Below are positions 1-14,241 of a stretch of 64,000 nt of DNA, in pieces (position 1 is the first letter of the stretch; each line of letters begins with the position of its first letter). Where the stretch lies: contig JAUCYS010000002.1 of assembly GCA_030373505.1 (NCBI GenBank), positions 1 to 64,000 of the forward strand, read 5' to 3'. Source of the DNA: Parasphingorhabdus sp. Lineage in GTDB: Bacteria; Pseudomonadota; Alphaproteobacteria; Sphingomonadales; Sphingomonadaceae. Under the pieces are notes generated by a model. The model was not told the origin of the DNA, ran no database searches, and saw only the letters and a program-made list of their open reading frames with translations. Made by a program: the position numbers and the translations under genes.

Positions 1-77
1 TCCCAGACCATCAGGCTAAGGGCGATCAATGCAACAAGGATGACCAGCCCGATGCCCGCGCGCTTAAGTGTTTTCAC
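1..77 (-). CDS. N-terminal fragment of a protein with an N-terminal membrane anchor (runs off the window edge)
   Basis: Minus-strand GTG at 77 preceded by an AGAGGA-like RBS; translation (M)KTLKRAGIGLVILVALIALSLMVW... Confidence 0.4.
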   Translation of the reverse strand, partial: MKTLKRAGIGLVILVALIALSLMVW

Positions 78-166
78 GTATATTTTCCTCTCGGGCAGCA
101 AATTATGCTGGATGCACTTTTACTCTGCGACTGGCTTACCATATAAATTCAAAGGAAAAAGTCCTC

Positions 167-201
167 AATATGGTTGTGTTGTACAACTGCAACACCATAT
201 T
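167..201 (+). promoter_or_regulatory. Hairpin / dyad in the clpB upstream region
   Basis: AATATGG-ttg-TGTTG-tacaactg-CAACA-CCATATT: 12 paired bases with a 3-nt bulge, 36 nt before the clpB ATG. Confidence 0.5.
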
Positions 202-236
202 CAGGGCAAGACATTGAGATTGAACAGGATGAACCG

Positions 237-2816
<2,580 letters not shown>

Positions 2817-2867
2817 GGAGACATTGGACTTTAACTAAATAAAACCCAATGCTCTAATAAATCAGGA

Positions 2868-3155
2868 TCACTGTGAATTGGTAAAGCCCTGATTGGCTGT
2901 GTCCACGATATCCTTAGCAAAGCGGTTTCCGTTTTGAGACATTTCCCGCCACTGGGCTATCGTTCGACAGACTTTCTGTTTCTTAATAAGAGAACCTGTA
3001 ACAGCCAAACGCCTGCATTTAATACGCTGCGAGGGATCATTTTCCGTCGCGGAATCATCGGCTTGGTCAGCAGACGCTTCTGGTCCTTGCGCATATGCTA
3101 TAGCAGGAACGGACAATAATGTGGCGGATATCGCCAAAATCGTCATATTTTTCAT
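2868..3155 (-). CDS. Small secreted/periplasmic hypothetical protein
   Basis: 95 aa with a signal peptide (MKNMTILAISATLLSVPAIAYAQ) and a basic C-rich segment (RIKCRRLAVTGSLIKKQKVC). Confidence 0.65.
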   Translation of the reverse strand: MKNMTILAISATLLSVPAIAYAQGPEASADQADDSATENDPSQRIKCRRLAVTGSLIKKQKVCRTIAQWREMSQNGNRFAKDIVDTANQGFTNSQ

Positions 3156-3240
3156 ACGAGACTCCTTTATTTTCTGATTTTTAGCGGATCGATGTTACCA
3201 ATGCAACAAGACTTGAACAACGACAGATATAACGCCACAA

Positions 3241-4281
3241 ATGCCTATGCCTAATTCTACTGATTTTGTATCCGGAATCGTCAACGATCCCGTTCGTCTT
3301 TTGCATCGCTATGATGAGACGGAAGATCGTTTTCATTTTATAAGGGTACCTCGGGAATTGCATCGACAGTGCACATTCTTGACCAAAGAACATCTTCCGG
3401 AAGATATCGATACAGCAATTCTCCAGCGCAGCGATACAGTAGCTCATTGCAGGCCCCGCGCGCCGCTGCACTTCCTATTTCATTCGGGTTACTGTTGTTC
3501 CACGATGCTGGCACGCGCTTTTGATATCGAAGGTCTCTCGATGGGGCTCAAGGAGCCGGTAATATTGAACGACATGGTAGGCTGGCGGCGGCGGGGAGGA
3601 CATCCCCCGAAAATTGCGGAAGTACTAGATCAGTCGATGAACTGGCTGTCCAAACCTCTGACCGAAGGTGAAACGATCGTCATCAAGCCTTCCAATATCG
3701 TCAATTCGCTGGCGGTCGGAATGCTTGCCATGCGGCCCCAGGCCCGGGCATTGCTCATCTATGCGCCGATGAAAACATATCTTCAATCGATCGCGAAAAA
3801 GAATCTAGACGGCAGGCTGTGGGTGCGGACCTTGCTGATCGGACAAATTCGAGACCAGATGATTGCGCCATTCGGCATGACGCAGGAAGAAATTCTCCAG
3901 CTTTCCGATCTGCAGGTTGCAGCCCTGACCTGGCTTGCCCAGCAGGCCCAATTTGCATCGATAATTGAGCGCGTGGGTACGGAGCGGATCCGCTCGCTCA
4001 ACAGCGAAACCTTCCTGGCCAACCAGCGGGACACGATGCGCAATCTAGCCGAACTGTTTCAACTCGATATGGATGAGGAAATCCTTGACGGAGTGCTGCA
4101 GGGGCCGGCCTTTACCCGCCATTCCAAGCATGATCAGAAATTCGATGCGGCGAGTCGTGTCGAAGAGCATACCGACGCCGCGCAGGTGCATGCCGACGAA
4201 ATCGCAAAGGTCGCGCATTGGGCCGGTATTCTGGCCGATCGCATGGGTATTTCCATGACGCTGGACTCCTCGCTCATCTGA
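3241..4281 (+). CDS. Sulfotransferase-like P-loop protein
   Basis: 346 aa; FLFHSGYCCSTMLARAF resembles a sulfotransferase PAPS-binding loop; codon-like composition; convergent with a TonB receptor. Confidence 0.55.
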   Translation: MPMPNSTDFVSGIVNDPVRLLHRYDETEDRFHFIRVPRELHRQCTFLTKEHLPEDIDTAILQRSDTVAHCRPRAPLHFLFHSGYCCSTMLARAFDIEGLSMGLKEPVILNDMVGWRRRGGHPPKIAEVLDQSMNWLSKPLTEGETIVIKPSNIVNSLAVGMLAMRPQARALLIYAPMKTYLQSIAKKNLDGRLWVRTLLIGQIRDQMIAPFGMTQEEILQLSDLQVAALTWLAQQAQFASIIERVGTERIRSLNSETFLANQRDTMRNLAELFQLDMDEEILDGVLQGPAFTRHSKHDQKFDAASRVEEHTDAAQVHADEIAKVAHWAGILADRMGISMTLDSSLI

Positions 4282-4462
4282 CTATCCGTTTGGACCGGCG
4301 GAATATGCCGTTCACCTGCTACCGCGTCCGATTCCCCATTTATACCGCTGCGCTTGTGTGAAACAGGCCGTCGGCTTGCGCCAAAGCGGTTTCTGATTGA
4401 GATGTCGGAAGCCGGGCAGCCACGCGCTTGCCCGGAACTTCCCGCCGCCATTTTCCGGGCAT

Positions 4463-4494
4463 AAAAAAAGGCGGGCATTGCTGCCCGCCTTTTC
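4463..4494. terminator. Bidirectional rho-independent terminator
   Basis: AAAAAAAGGCGGGCA-ttgc-TGCCCGCCTTTT between convergent genes. Confidence 0.85.
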
Positions 4495-4512
4495 TCTAGC
4501 TTGTTGCTTCTA

Positions 4513-7500
4513 TTAGAAGGTGATTTTCGCCGAGACACCATAGCGCCGACCAAGAGAGTCATAGGTCGAAGGATAGGTGTTGCCGCTGTTGAACGTGGTC
4601 GAACCCAGGTCGTTACCAACAATCGGAGGCTGTTTGTCGAACAGGTTCTGAACGTTGAAGGTCAGCTGGAGGTGATCCATAACCTGCCAACGCGCCGAGA
4701 GATCAAAGTAATGTGCGGCTTTGATATTCCGGAACTCAGGCTGAACAAGACATCCATCAGGATCACTTGGGGCCGGGTCACAACCTTGAGCAATAGCAGC
4801 TGCTTCATCGTCAGCCTGCTGCTGTGGCTCGTACTGAACCGCGTCGATATATCTCCAGAGCAGAGAGACATCCACGCTTTCGAACCCGAGGGTGAAACGG
4901 TTGGTGAACGAGAACTCAGGCTGGATCGAAGCGCAGTTCGGGCTGTAGTAGCCGACGCATTCGCGATTCAGCGAGGTCGGGGTTGCCTGGAACTTGGAGG
5001 TGTGCGTCCAGTTACCGTTGAAGCCCCAGCTCAGTTCCGCAAAGCCCAGATCCCGCTTGTAGCCAACGATCAGATCGATACCGTCAGTTTCCAGACGACC
5101 GAGGTTCGACAAGGCGCCGAACAGGCCAGGCGTGTTCGATGGATCGCCACTCAGGCCACCATCAGCCGGGTTACGACCGATGCTGGTGCAGTTTGGATCC
5201 GTCGCACTTGCCGCGCTGATGTTACCAAAGCAGAGATTGATAATATCACCAGGTGTCGGAACAGTAATCGCACCGGTCACCTTGATGTTATAATAGTCAA
5301 CCGATACCATCAGGCCCGGAATTGCTTCCGGCTGGAAGACACCACCAATGGTGTAGGTGTCTGCAGTTTCAGGGCCGACGTTCAGGTTACCACCAGTGGT
5401 GATATTGACCTGACCAGCAACTGGCTGCGGAATACCACCGATCGTGAACGCTGGCGCACCCTGAGCGACACAAACAGCGGCCAGATTGGCGTTGGTCGTA
5501 GGACCGGTGCCCGCGCAAGGATCAGTACCAAGGTTGGTCAGGCCAGTCGAAACAGGAGAGAACAGCTCGGAGATGTTCGGTGCCCGAACCGCACGGTTGA
5601 AACCGCCACGGATCTTGATGCCGGGTACCGGCGTCCAGTTACCGGCGACCTTCCAGGTCGTGGTCTGGTAGCTTGGCGAACCGGCTGCTTCGATCGTGTA
5701 ATCGGAATAGCGGATACCGGCTTCCAGCGTCAGGTCTTCGAAGAATGGCTTGTCCTGGATCAGAGGAACAATCAATTCGCCGAACGCTTCGTAAACATCA
5801 TAAGCACCGTTGATGTTCGGAGCTGCGCCACCGGCGCCGCCCAGTTCGCCTGGCTGCTGAGCCAGCGAGTCCGCTGCCTGAACCGCAGTGTAGCCGCGAT
5901 ATTCGGCACCAGCAGCGAAACCGATCGGATCGGAAGCGCCAAGCGGCGAAACCAGACCGAAGTCACCGTTAACGGTTGCACGGACCTGAGCCAGCGAAGT
6001 GCGGCGAGCAGTGGTGCTGGTTCCGCGAACATAAGCAGCCATTTCAGGCGTGATGCTGCCTGGAGGGCCAAAGATGTTGATCGGAACGCAGCCAGCGTTG
6101 CCCGAGCGGCAGGTCGTTGCATCGTCAGCAGCAAGCGCATCGACGAGTTTCGAGGTCAGAACATAGTTGTCCTGGGTCAGCACACGGTCGCTTTCACCGT
6201 AGGAACCGTAAATGTCCCAATCGATGGTATCGGTCAGACGGCCACGGAAGCCCAACTTGTAGTCGAACATCTGAGTCTGGTAGTTACCAAGCCGCGGTCC
6301 AACTTCGATCGTACGGCGACGAACGTTCGTGGTGAACTGCTGATAGTTTGGATCAGTCGGGTCAACCGCAGCAGCACCTGCATCGCACTGTGCCTGGGTC
6401 AGAGTCTGAATACCGGGAGTTGCGGCATCAAAGTCGTTGTTGGCGCAGAACTGGTTGCGAATGGCTGTCGGCAGGAACGGATTGTTCAGACCGATGATCT
6501 GCGGGCTGCCGAACGAACCGGATGGTGCGATGATCGTCGATACCAGGTTCTTCGAGAACAGGGCACGCGAATAGACTTCGATTGCATCCGTGATCTCATA
6601 ACGACCGGCAGCATAGATATTGAACCGTTCGTAAGGAGTCTGAAGAATGTTGAACGGGTTAAAGTTGAACAGGCCAAAATCATTCAGCTTCGCCGCACCG
6701 GTGACCGGATCGATCTGCTTGTTGCCCGAAAAATTCACTCCGTTTTGCGGGCAAGGGTTGAGGCCTGCGCAAGAGAAGGAGAATGCCGAAGGAACGGTCG
6801 TAGTCGAACCGCCGACCAGGCCGTCAAACGAGCCAATCGATCCGTTCGAGAAATCACGTGCGCCCTGATAGACGGCATCGCGTTCCTGATAGCCAACGGC
6901 CAGAACAACATTACCGCGGCCATCGTCGAAATTGGCGCCGATGGTGACGTCGGCACGGAAGATGTTGCCATCGCCCTGCTCGGTCAGCTGCTCGGATACA
7001 ACAGCTTCAAAACCGGCGAAATCCTGCTTGGTGATGAAGTTGACGACACCGGCGATCGCGTCGGCACCGTAAGTGGTGGAAGCACCACCGGTCAGCACGT
7101 CAACGCGTTCAACCAGCGACAGTGGAATGTTGTTAAGGTCGAAACGGCCCGAAAGGTCGGTCGGGACGATGCGGTTGCCGTCAAGCAATGTCAGGTTACG
7201 GTTGGAGCCAAGGCCACGAAGATCGAGGAAGGAGGCGCCGCCGTTGCCGTTGTTGACGTTCGAACCGATGCTGGGAACGAGGCCCGGAACTTCGCGGATC
7301 AGTTCTTCAGCACTGGAAGAAAGCTTCAGTTCGATTTCGTCTTCGCTGGTCACGTTGACGGGAGAAGACCGCTCAAGATTTGGATTTGAAATCAACGAGC
7401 CAGTAACGACGATAACGTCCTCTTCTGCTGCAGTTGCTTCCTGCGCAAACGCAGAAGTAGAAACCATGGCCAGTCCGAGCACCATTGGTGCAACAGATGC

Positions 7501-7524
7501 CTTTAGGTTTGAATATTTTCTCAT
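4513..7524 (-). CDS. TonB-dependent receptor
   Basis: Signal peptide MRKYSNLKASVAPMVLGLAMVSTSAFAQ, plug domain (DVIVVTGSLI...LLDGNRIVP), C-terminal beta-barrel ending in F. Confidence 0.93.
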   Translation of the reverse strand: MRKYSNLKASVAPMVLGLAMVSTSAFAQEATAAEEDVIVVTGSLISNPNLERSSPVNVTSEDEIELKLSSSAEELIREVPGLVPSIGSNVNNGNGGASFLDLRGLGSNRNLTLLDGNRIVPTDLSGRFDLNNIPLSLVERVDVLTGGASTTYGADAIAGVVNFITKQDFAGFEAVVSEQLTEQGDGNIFRADVTIGANFDDGRGNVVLAVGYQERDAVYQGARDFSNGSIGSFDGLVGGSTTTVPSAFSFSCAGLNPCPQNGVNFSGNKQIDPVTGAAKLNDFGLFNFNPFNILQTPYERFNIYAAGRYEITDAIEVYSRALFSKNLVSTIIAPSGSFGSPQIIGLNNPFLPTAIRNQFCANNDFDAATPGIQTLTQAQCDAGAAAVDPTDPNYQQFTTNVRRRTIEVGPRLGNYQTQMFDYKLGFRGRLTDTIDWDIYGSYGESDRVLTQDNYVLTSKLVDALAADDATTCRSGNAGCVPINIFGPPGSITPEMAAYVRGTSTTARRTSLAQVRATVNGDFGLVSPLGASDPIGFAAGAEYRGYTAVQAADSLAQQPGELGGAGGAAPNINGAYDVYEAFGELIVPLIQDKPFFEDLTLEAGIRYSDYTIEAAGSPSYQTTTWKVAGNWTPVPGIKIRGGFNRAVRAPNISELFSPVSTGLTNLGTDPCAGTGPTTNANLAAVCVAQGAPAFTIGGIPQPVAGQVNITTGGNLNVGPETADTYTIGGVFQPEAIPGLMVSVDYYNIKVTGAITVPTPGDIINLCFGNISAASATDPNCTSIGRNPADGGLSGDPSNTPGLFGALSNLGRLETDGIDLIVGYKRDLGFAELSWGFNGNWTHTSKFQATPTSLNRECVGYYSPNCASIQPEFSFTNRFTLGFESVDVSLLWRYIDAVQYEPQQQADDEAAAIAQGCDPAPSDPDGCLVQPEFRNIKAAHYFDLSARWQVMDHLQLTFNVQNLFDKQPPIVGNDLGSTTFNSGNTYPSTYDSLGRRYGVSAKITF

Positions 7525-7875
7525 GTAATCCAGTCCCTTATTCTGGAGAGATTGACCATTGCGGCCCACCCCGGTTGTTGACCGATGGCAATCTGCGCGC
7601 CCCAAACGCACGGATTCGACCATCGAGTTGGATGTCAATTGCAACATGAGTGTGGGGCTGTAAAGCTCCCGTTCAGCAAAACCCGCTGATTTTGTACAGA
7701 TTGTAACTATTTTGTCACAGTGTGAGATATGCAAGTTGGCCGATGCGAATCGGCAGTATTTTGTGGAGTAATCGACGATTCATTTGGTTACGGAGCAATG
7801 AACAATGAATTGCGTGGAAGGCTCCGATTGCTTATGCGGAGCAGAATAAGAAAATCAGTGACGAGGGAAATCGAA

Positions 7876-8445
7876 ATGACTGGTTCCAAACGGATATTTT
7901 CTGGCCTGATGTCGGCGGTGATCGCCGCAACGGCGGGATTGACGCCCCCCGCAATGGCTCAGGATGATAATAGAGAAAAAGCGCTGACAGCCCCCCCGGC
8001 CATCTATACCGATCTGCTGGCTTGCAAGGACGTGAAAGATGCGATGGCCCGACTTGCCTGCTTCGACGAAAAGGTTTCTGCATTGCAGACCGCGCAGTCA
8101 ACCAATCAAGTGGTGATCGCCGACCGGGAGCAAGTGCGTGAAGCTCGACGTGGACTATTCGGCCTGACCCTGCCGCGTATAAAACTGTTCGGCGATGACA
8201 GCGACGAGGGTGACGGAGTGAGTGAACTCGCTTCTGTCATCGAGAAGACAGAGAGAACTAGCAATGGCAAATGGTATTTTGTTCTAGAAGATGGCGCAAG
8301 ATGGGTTCAAACCGATAATACGAGAATATATCCCTATCCGAAAACAGGCAGTGATATTGTGATCAAGCGGGCAGCTCTTGGCAGTTTTACCGCGCAAGTC
8401 GGCGGTGGCGGGAGAAGCTTCAAGATCAAGCGGCTCGTCGAATAG
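7876..8445 (+). CDS. Secreted hypothetical protein
   Basis: Signal peptide MTGSKRIFSGLMSAVIAATAGLTPPAMAQ; LACKDVKDAMARLACFDEKVSAL motif. Confidence 0.65.
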   Translation: MTGSKRIFSGLMSAVIAATAGLTPPAMAQDDNREKALTAPPAIYTDLLACKDVKDAMARLACFDEKVSALQTAQSTNQVVIADREQVREARRGLFGLTLPRIKLFGDDSDEGDGVSELASVIEKTERTSNGKWYFVLEDGARWVQTDNTRIYPYPKTGSDIVIKRAALGSFTAQVGGGGRSFKIKRLVE

Positions 8446-8476
8446 CACACCGCTCCAATTTGGCTGCAAAAGACCG

Positions 8477-9349
8477 TCAGTCCATCGGCCCGGTCAGCAG
8501 GATCGGGTCGATGCGGGCGTCGTTCCATTTCATCGACCAGTGCAAATGCGGGCCGGTGGCGCTGCCGGTTGAGCCGATCCGGCCGATCGGTTCGCCGCGC
8601 TTCACTTGCTGTCCCTCGTGGACCAGGATTTCCGAGCTGTGCAGAAAGGCGCTGTTCAGGCCCATACCATGGTCGATCATCAGCAGATTGCCCTCCAGCG
8701 TGAACGGGCTGGACGCAGCCAGCGTGACCACACCATCGGCGGGCGCGACATAATAGGTGCCTTCGCCAGCGGCGATATCGATGCCGCTGTGATAGCTGCC
8801 CGGATCGCCATTATAGATGCGCTGTGATCCGAACTGGCCGGAAATCCGGCCTTTCGCTGGCCAGATGAAGTGCTGACGCCAGCCCTTGCTGCCGCTATGG
8901 ACGGCGCGGGCGGCGCCGATTTGCTCAAGCTCGGGACCGCGCCGCGCCATGAACGCCGCGCTGCGGGTGGTGGCACGGCGGTTGATGCTGACATGTTCGA
9001 TCTGCCATTTGCGCGGCGCGATATTGATGAACTTGCGCACCGTCTGGCCATTGTCGAGGGTCGCCACCAGATTGGCGGCCTGCCCCGCGTCACGGTTGAA
9101 GGCGATGATGAACTTGCCGTCCTCGTCGACCGGGATCGGCTGGCCCTCGAAGGTCAGGCTGCGGGTGCCGGCCGGCGCATCGCCGATCATCACCCCGCCC
9201 TGGATCGCCTCGCCGGTGAAGCCGAATTTTACCGCTTCGCGAAAGGCAGACTGTTCGGCATCGCCGCCTTCGGCATAGGCGGTCGCAGCCGGAACGGCAG
9301 CGGCGGAGACGGCCAACAGGGCGAGAATGGTTCTGGACCGCCGGATCAC
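8477..9349 (-). CDS. M23 family metallopeptidase (LytM-type)
   Basis: Motifs HSGIDIAAGEGTYYVAPADGVV and GPHLHWSMKWNDARIDP. Confidence 0.92.
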   Translation of the reverse strand: MIRRSRTILALLAVSAAAVPAATAYAEGGDAEQSAFREAVKFGFTGEAIQGGVMIGDAPAGTRSLTFEGQPIPVDEDGKFIIAFNRDAGQAANLVATLDNGQTVRKFINIAPRKWQIEHVSINRRATTRSAAFMARRGPELEQIGAARAVHSGSKGWRQHFIWPAKGRISGQFGSQRIYNGDPGSYHSGIDIAAGEGTYYVAPADGVVTLAASSPFTLEGNLLMIDHGMGLNSAFLHSSEILVHEGQQVKRGEPIGRIGSTGSATGPHLHWSMKWNDARIDPILLTGPMD

Positions 9350-9555
9350 TGTTCGCCTTCGGGCAGATGCGCGTGGGCGGAAATCTGGGCGGTGGCATAG
9401 GGTTCCTGTTTCTCGACGCTCCAGTAACGGAGTTCATCGAGCGGAATCGCCTCGCCGGTCACCGCGCACAGCACATGGTCGCCGGCGGTCAGCGGCCGGA
9501 AGCCGTTCGGCATATAGTGCAGCTTTGCTACCTTGTTGCGATTGGACATTAACAT
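9346..9555 (-). CDS. DUF2093 domain-containing protein
   Basis: 69 aa, KLHYMPNGFRPLTAGDHVLCAVTGEAIPLDELRYWSVEKQEPY; 4-nt overlap with the M23 gene. Confidence 0.8.
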   Translation of the reverse strand: MLMSNRNKVAKLHYMPNGFRPLTAGDHVLCAVTGEAIPLDELRYWSVEKQEPYATAQISAHAHLPEGEQ

Positions 9556-9638
9556 GGGACGCTTTTACTCCTTCAAGCCTTTACCTGCGATTTACCGGGC
9601 CGTGAAATCTTGTCCGGTCCAATATATTGCGGATTTCC

Positions 9639-11103
9639 CTAGAATAAATCCTGCTGCCTGTCATCCGCCGGTTTTTTGTCGCGGCTCGCCGGGCTTTTCG
9701 GCGCGTCCCTGGCGATGATGCGCGTTTCGGTGACCTGCGCGCCGATCGTGCCGTCGGCGAAATGCAGGTTGAGGCTGCCGGCCGCGGCGGCGGCCTTGCG
9801 GCTGCCGACCAGCGTCCCGTCGGCGGCGGACACCCGGGCATAGCCGCGCTTGAGCGGGCCGTCGGGCGAGACCTGCTGCGCCAGTCGCCACAGCGCGTCG
9901 AGCCGCTGCTGCGCGTCGGCCAGCGGGCGCCGGGCCAGCGATACCGGCAGGTCAAGCCGCCGGAACTGCTCCTGCGACCGGGTCAGCCGGTGGGTCAGGA
10001 TCGAAGGGCGGAGCGCACCGGCGCTGCTGGCGAAACGGCTGCGGGCGTGGCCGATATTCTGGCTCATGCCATATTTCATCCGTTCGGACACCTCGTCGAC
10101 CCGCTGCTGGTGCGGACGCAGCAGATCGGCGAGCGCCGGCATCACCCGGCGCTGCGTCTCCAGCCGTTCCTGCGCGGTCAGCAGGCCGCGCTGTACCGCG
10201 CGGGCCATGCGCGACTTCGTCTCGCCGAGCGAGACCAGCCATTCGGTCCGCACCGGCACCGCCATTTCGGCGGCAGCGGTCGGGGTCGGCGCGCGCAGAT
10301 CGGCAGCAAAATCGCACAGGGTCGTATCGGTTTCATGGCCGACCGCCGAGATCACCGGGATCGTGCAGGCCGCGACCGCACGGACCACTTCCTCCTCGTT
10401 GAAGCTCCACAGATCCTCGACCGAGCCGCCGCCGCGAGCGACGATCACCAGATCGGGCCGCGCCACCGGGCCGCCCGGCAGCAACCCGGAGAAGCCGTTG
10501 ATCGCTGCCGCTATCTGCCGCGCCGCGCCTTCGCCCTGGACCAGCACCGGCCAGACGATCACATGGCTGGGGAAGCGGTCGGCGAGCCGGTGGAGGATAT
10601 CGCGGATCACCGAACCGGTCGGCGAGGTGACCACGCCGATCGTCTTCGGCAGGAAGGGAATGCGCTTCTTGCGCTGCTGCTCGAACAGACCCTCGGCGAG
10701 CAGCTTGGCCTTGAGCTTCTCGAACAGCGCCATCAGCGCGCCCTCGCCGGCCAGCTCCATCTTGTCGATCACCACCTGATATTTCGAGCGGCCCGGATAG
10801 GTGGTGAGCTTGCCCGAGACCACGACCTCGATGCCATCCTCGGGACGGAACGGCAGCCGTCCGGCATTGCCCTTCCACATCACCCCGTCGATCACCGCCC
10901 GGTCATCCTTCAGCGCCAGATAGACATGGCCCGAGGCGGCGCGCTTGAAGCCCGAGATTTCGCCGCGAATCCGGACATAGCCGAAGCGATCCTCGACCAC
11001 CCGCTTGAGCGCGCCGGAGATTTCCGAGACCGACAAAGGCGGGGCGTTGTCACCCTGCCCGCTCTCGGCTAGGAGCTTCGCGTCTAGTGAAAGGGAATCG
11101 TCC

Positions 11104-11105
<2 letters not shown>
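9639..11105 (-). CDS. xseA: Exodeoxyribonuclease VII large subunit
   Basis: [79 protein letters not shown]. Confidence 0.96.
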
Positions 11106-12384
<1,279 letters not shown>

Positions 12385-12385
12385 G

Positions 12386-13582
12386 TCACTCGGCCAGATT
12401 TTGCACGCCCAGCCGCTTGGCCGCCCATTTGATCGTCGGGCCCTGAATGATGCTGGACAGCAGCACGACGAAGAACACCACATTGAAGATCGTGAAGGCG
12501 CCCGGCACCCCGGCGACCATGGGGAAGGTGGCGAGAACGATCGGAACGGCACCGCGCAGCCCCGCCCAGGACACGAACAGTTTTGACCGCCAGCCGAATT
12601 TGCGGAAAGGCGCCAGACAGATAAAGACGCTGAGCGGGCGAGCGACGAACATCAGGATCACCGTGATCGACAGGCCCGGAATGATCACCGGGCCGAGGTT
12701 GGACGGCGTGACCAGCAGGCCGAGGGTGAAAAACATCACGACCTGCGACAGCCAGGCCATGCCATCCTGGAACTGGGAAACGGTTTCCCTTCCGGCATAG
12801 GCCCGGTTGCCGGCGACAATCCCCGCGATATAGCTGGCCAGAAAGCCGTTGCCGGCAAGCAGTTCCGCCAGACCGAAGGCAATCAGGGCAGCGGCAATCG
12901 AAATGACAAAGGCCAGTCCGCCTTGGCTGAACCCGCCGCGCTTCAGCAGTTCCGGCATGCCATAGCCGACGCCAACGCCGACGAGCGCGCCCATCGCCAT
13001 CTGGATGACAAAATCGGGTGCCAGATCGAGCGGCGATGCGGTCGGACTGGCGATCAAATAGAGCACCGCCCCGACCAGAAATATCGCCATCGGATCATTG
13101 GACCCGGACTCGGTTTCGATCAGCGCCGGGACATCGCCGTGCAGATCAAGCCCGGTCGACCGCAGCACCGCAAATACCGCTGCGGCATCGGTCGAGGCGA
13201 TGACCGCTCCCAGCAAGGCCCCCTGCAGCGGCCCGAAACCCAGTATGAAAATCGCGGCAAGCGTGACGATAGCGGCGCTGATCAACACTCCCACGGTAGC
13301 AAGCAGCAGGGCCGGCGCCGCCATCCGGCGCACATCGCGCCAGTCGGTGCCCATGCCGCCGGAAAACAGGATGAACAGCAGGCAGGCGATGCCGATCCCC
13401 TGCGTCAGCGCGAAATTCTCGAAATAATATCCGCCGGGCCCGTCAATACCGGCCAGCATGCCCAGCCCGAGAAATCCGATCAGCGCCGGAAACCCGAACC
13501 GGCTGGTCAGGGTTCCTGCCAGCACGGTGGTCAGCAGAATGACGCCCAGGATGAGCAGGGTCAGTTCGGTGTTCAGGACCAT
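12386..13582 (-). CDS. Cation:proton antiporter (NhaP/CPA1-type)
   Basis: Multi-TM; IASTDAAAVFAVLRSTG, ESGSNDPMAIFLV, WAGLRGAVPIVLA; likely start MVLNTELTLLILGV. Confidence 0.88.
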   Translation of the reverse strand: MVLNTELTLLILGVILLTTVLAGTLTSRFGFPALIGFLGLGMLAGIDGPGGYYFENFALTQGIGIACLLFILFSGGMGTDWRDVRRMAAPALLLATVGVLISAAIVTLAAIFILGFGPLQGALLGAVIASTDAAAVFAVLRSTGLDLHGDVPALIETESGSNDPMAIFLVGAVLYLIASPTASPLDLAPDFVIQMAMGALVGVGVGYGMPELLKRGGFSQGGLAFVISIAAALIAFGLAELLAGNGFLASYIAGIVAGNRAYAGRETVSQFQDGMAWLSQVVMFFTLGLLVTPSNLGPVIIPGLSITVILMFVARPLSVFICLAPFRKFGWRSKLFVSWAGLRGAVPIVLATFPMVAGVPGAFTIFNVVFFVVLLSSIIQGPTIKWAAKRLGVQNLAE

Positions 13583-14140
13583 TATATATTCATATCCCGT
13601 CTTGGCGTTTCGTCGTCGGTCTCTAGATGCACTCGCGGCAAAATGTCGAGAGCGGTAACGGCTTGAGCAGCGTCGAAGCCGTCTTCCTTTTGCGAAGCGG
13701 CGGTGAACCGCAGCCGAACCGTTGATCGGAAAGGCGATGACAGGCACACGGCTTGGCCAGCGACGGGCCCGGTGACGGGTGATGCTGGGGAGTGGCGGGG
13801 CGCGGAACCGCGTCAGGGTTTCAAAGTTCGTGAAAGTTCGGGCCAAGGAGCGGTATTGCGCGCTTATGAGGAGCGGACCGGAGTGGACTCACGCGAAGTC
13901 GCGAAGCCGCCAAGGGATTGTACATGCATTCGGCCTTGGGGGTTTTGGGTCCTGGTGCGAGTTTGGCCAGTTCCCGTTGTGCGGGATGCTTGACAATAAG
14001 CGCAGTTTTTATTTTCTGTAATCTTTGCCGCGAAGCCTCGAATTTCCATAGTTTTCGAGCTATCAGTTCGGCACCGAGTGTGACCTTTCGATGGATGCCC
14101 CAAACCCGCTCGGCATCAAGAAGCGGATAGCCGCCACCGC

Positions 14141-14168
14141 CTTATCTTCTTCAAATTGTCAAAGAGCC
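14141..14168 (-). promoter_or_regulatory. boxA-like antitermination sequence
   Basis: Reverse complement GGCTCTTTGACAATTTGAAGAAGATAAG resembles rrn leader boxA (TGCTCTTTAACAA); no rRNA follows. Confidence 0.3.
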
Positions 14169-14241
14169 TGTCCTGCGGTTGTCGCGGGCGTGGCGGCGAT
14201 GATATGCGATTGTGCCGGGTGTAGGACAGCGGTTTTTTTTG

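Noticed and set aside
4501-7389. 962-aa plus-strand ORF antisense to the TonB receptor
   Set aside because: Translation lacks domain motifs, is Arg/Thr/Val-rich, and mirrors the authentic receptor gene with signal peptide and barrel; a GC-driven shadow ORF.
9762-11072. 436-aa plus-strand ORF antisense to xseA
   Set aside because: Arg/Gly/His-rich shadow translation; xseA on the opposite strand is unambiguous.
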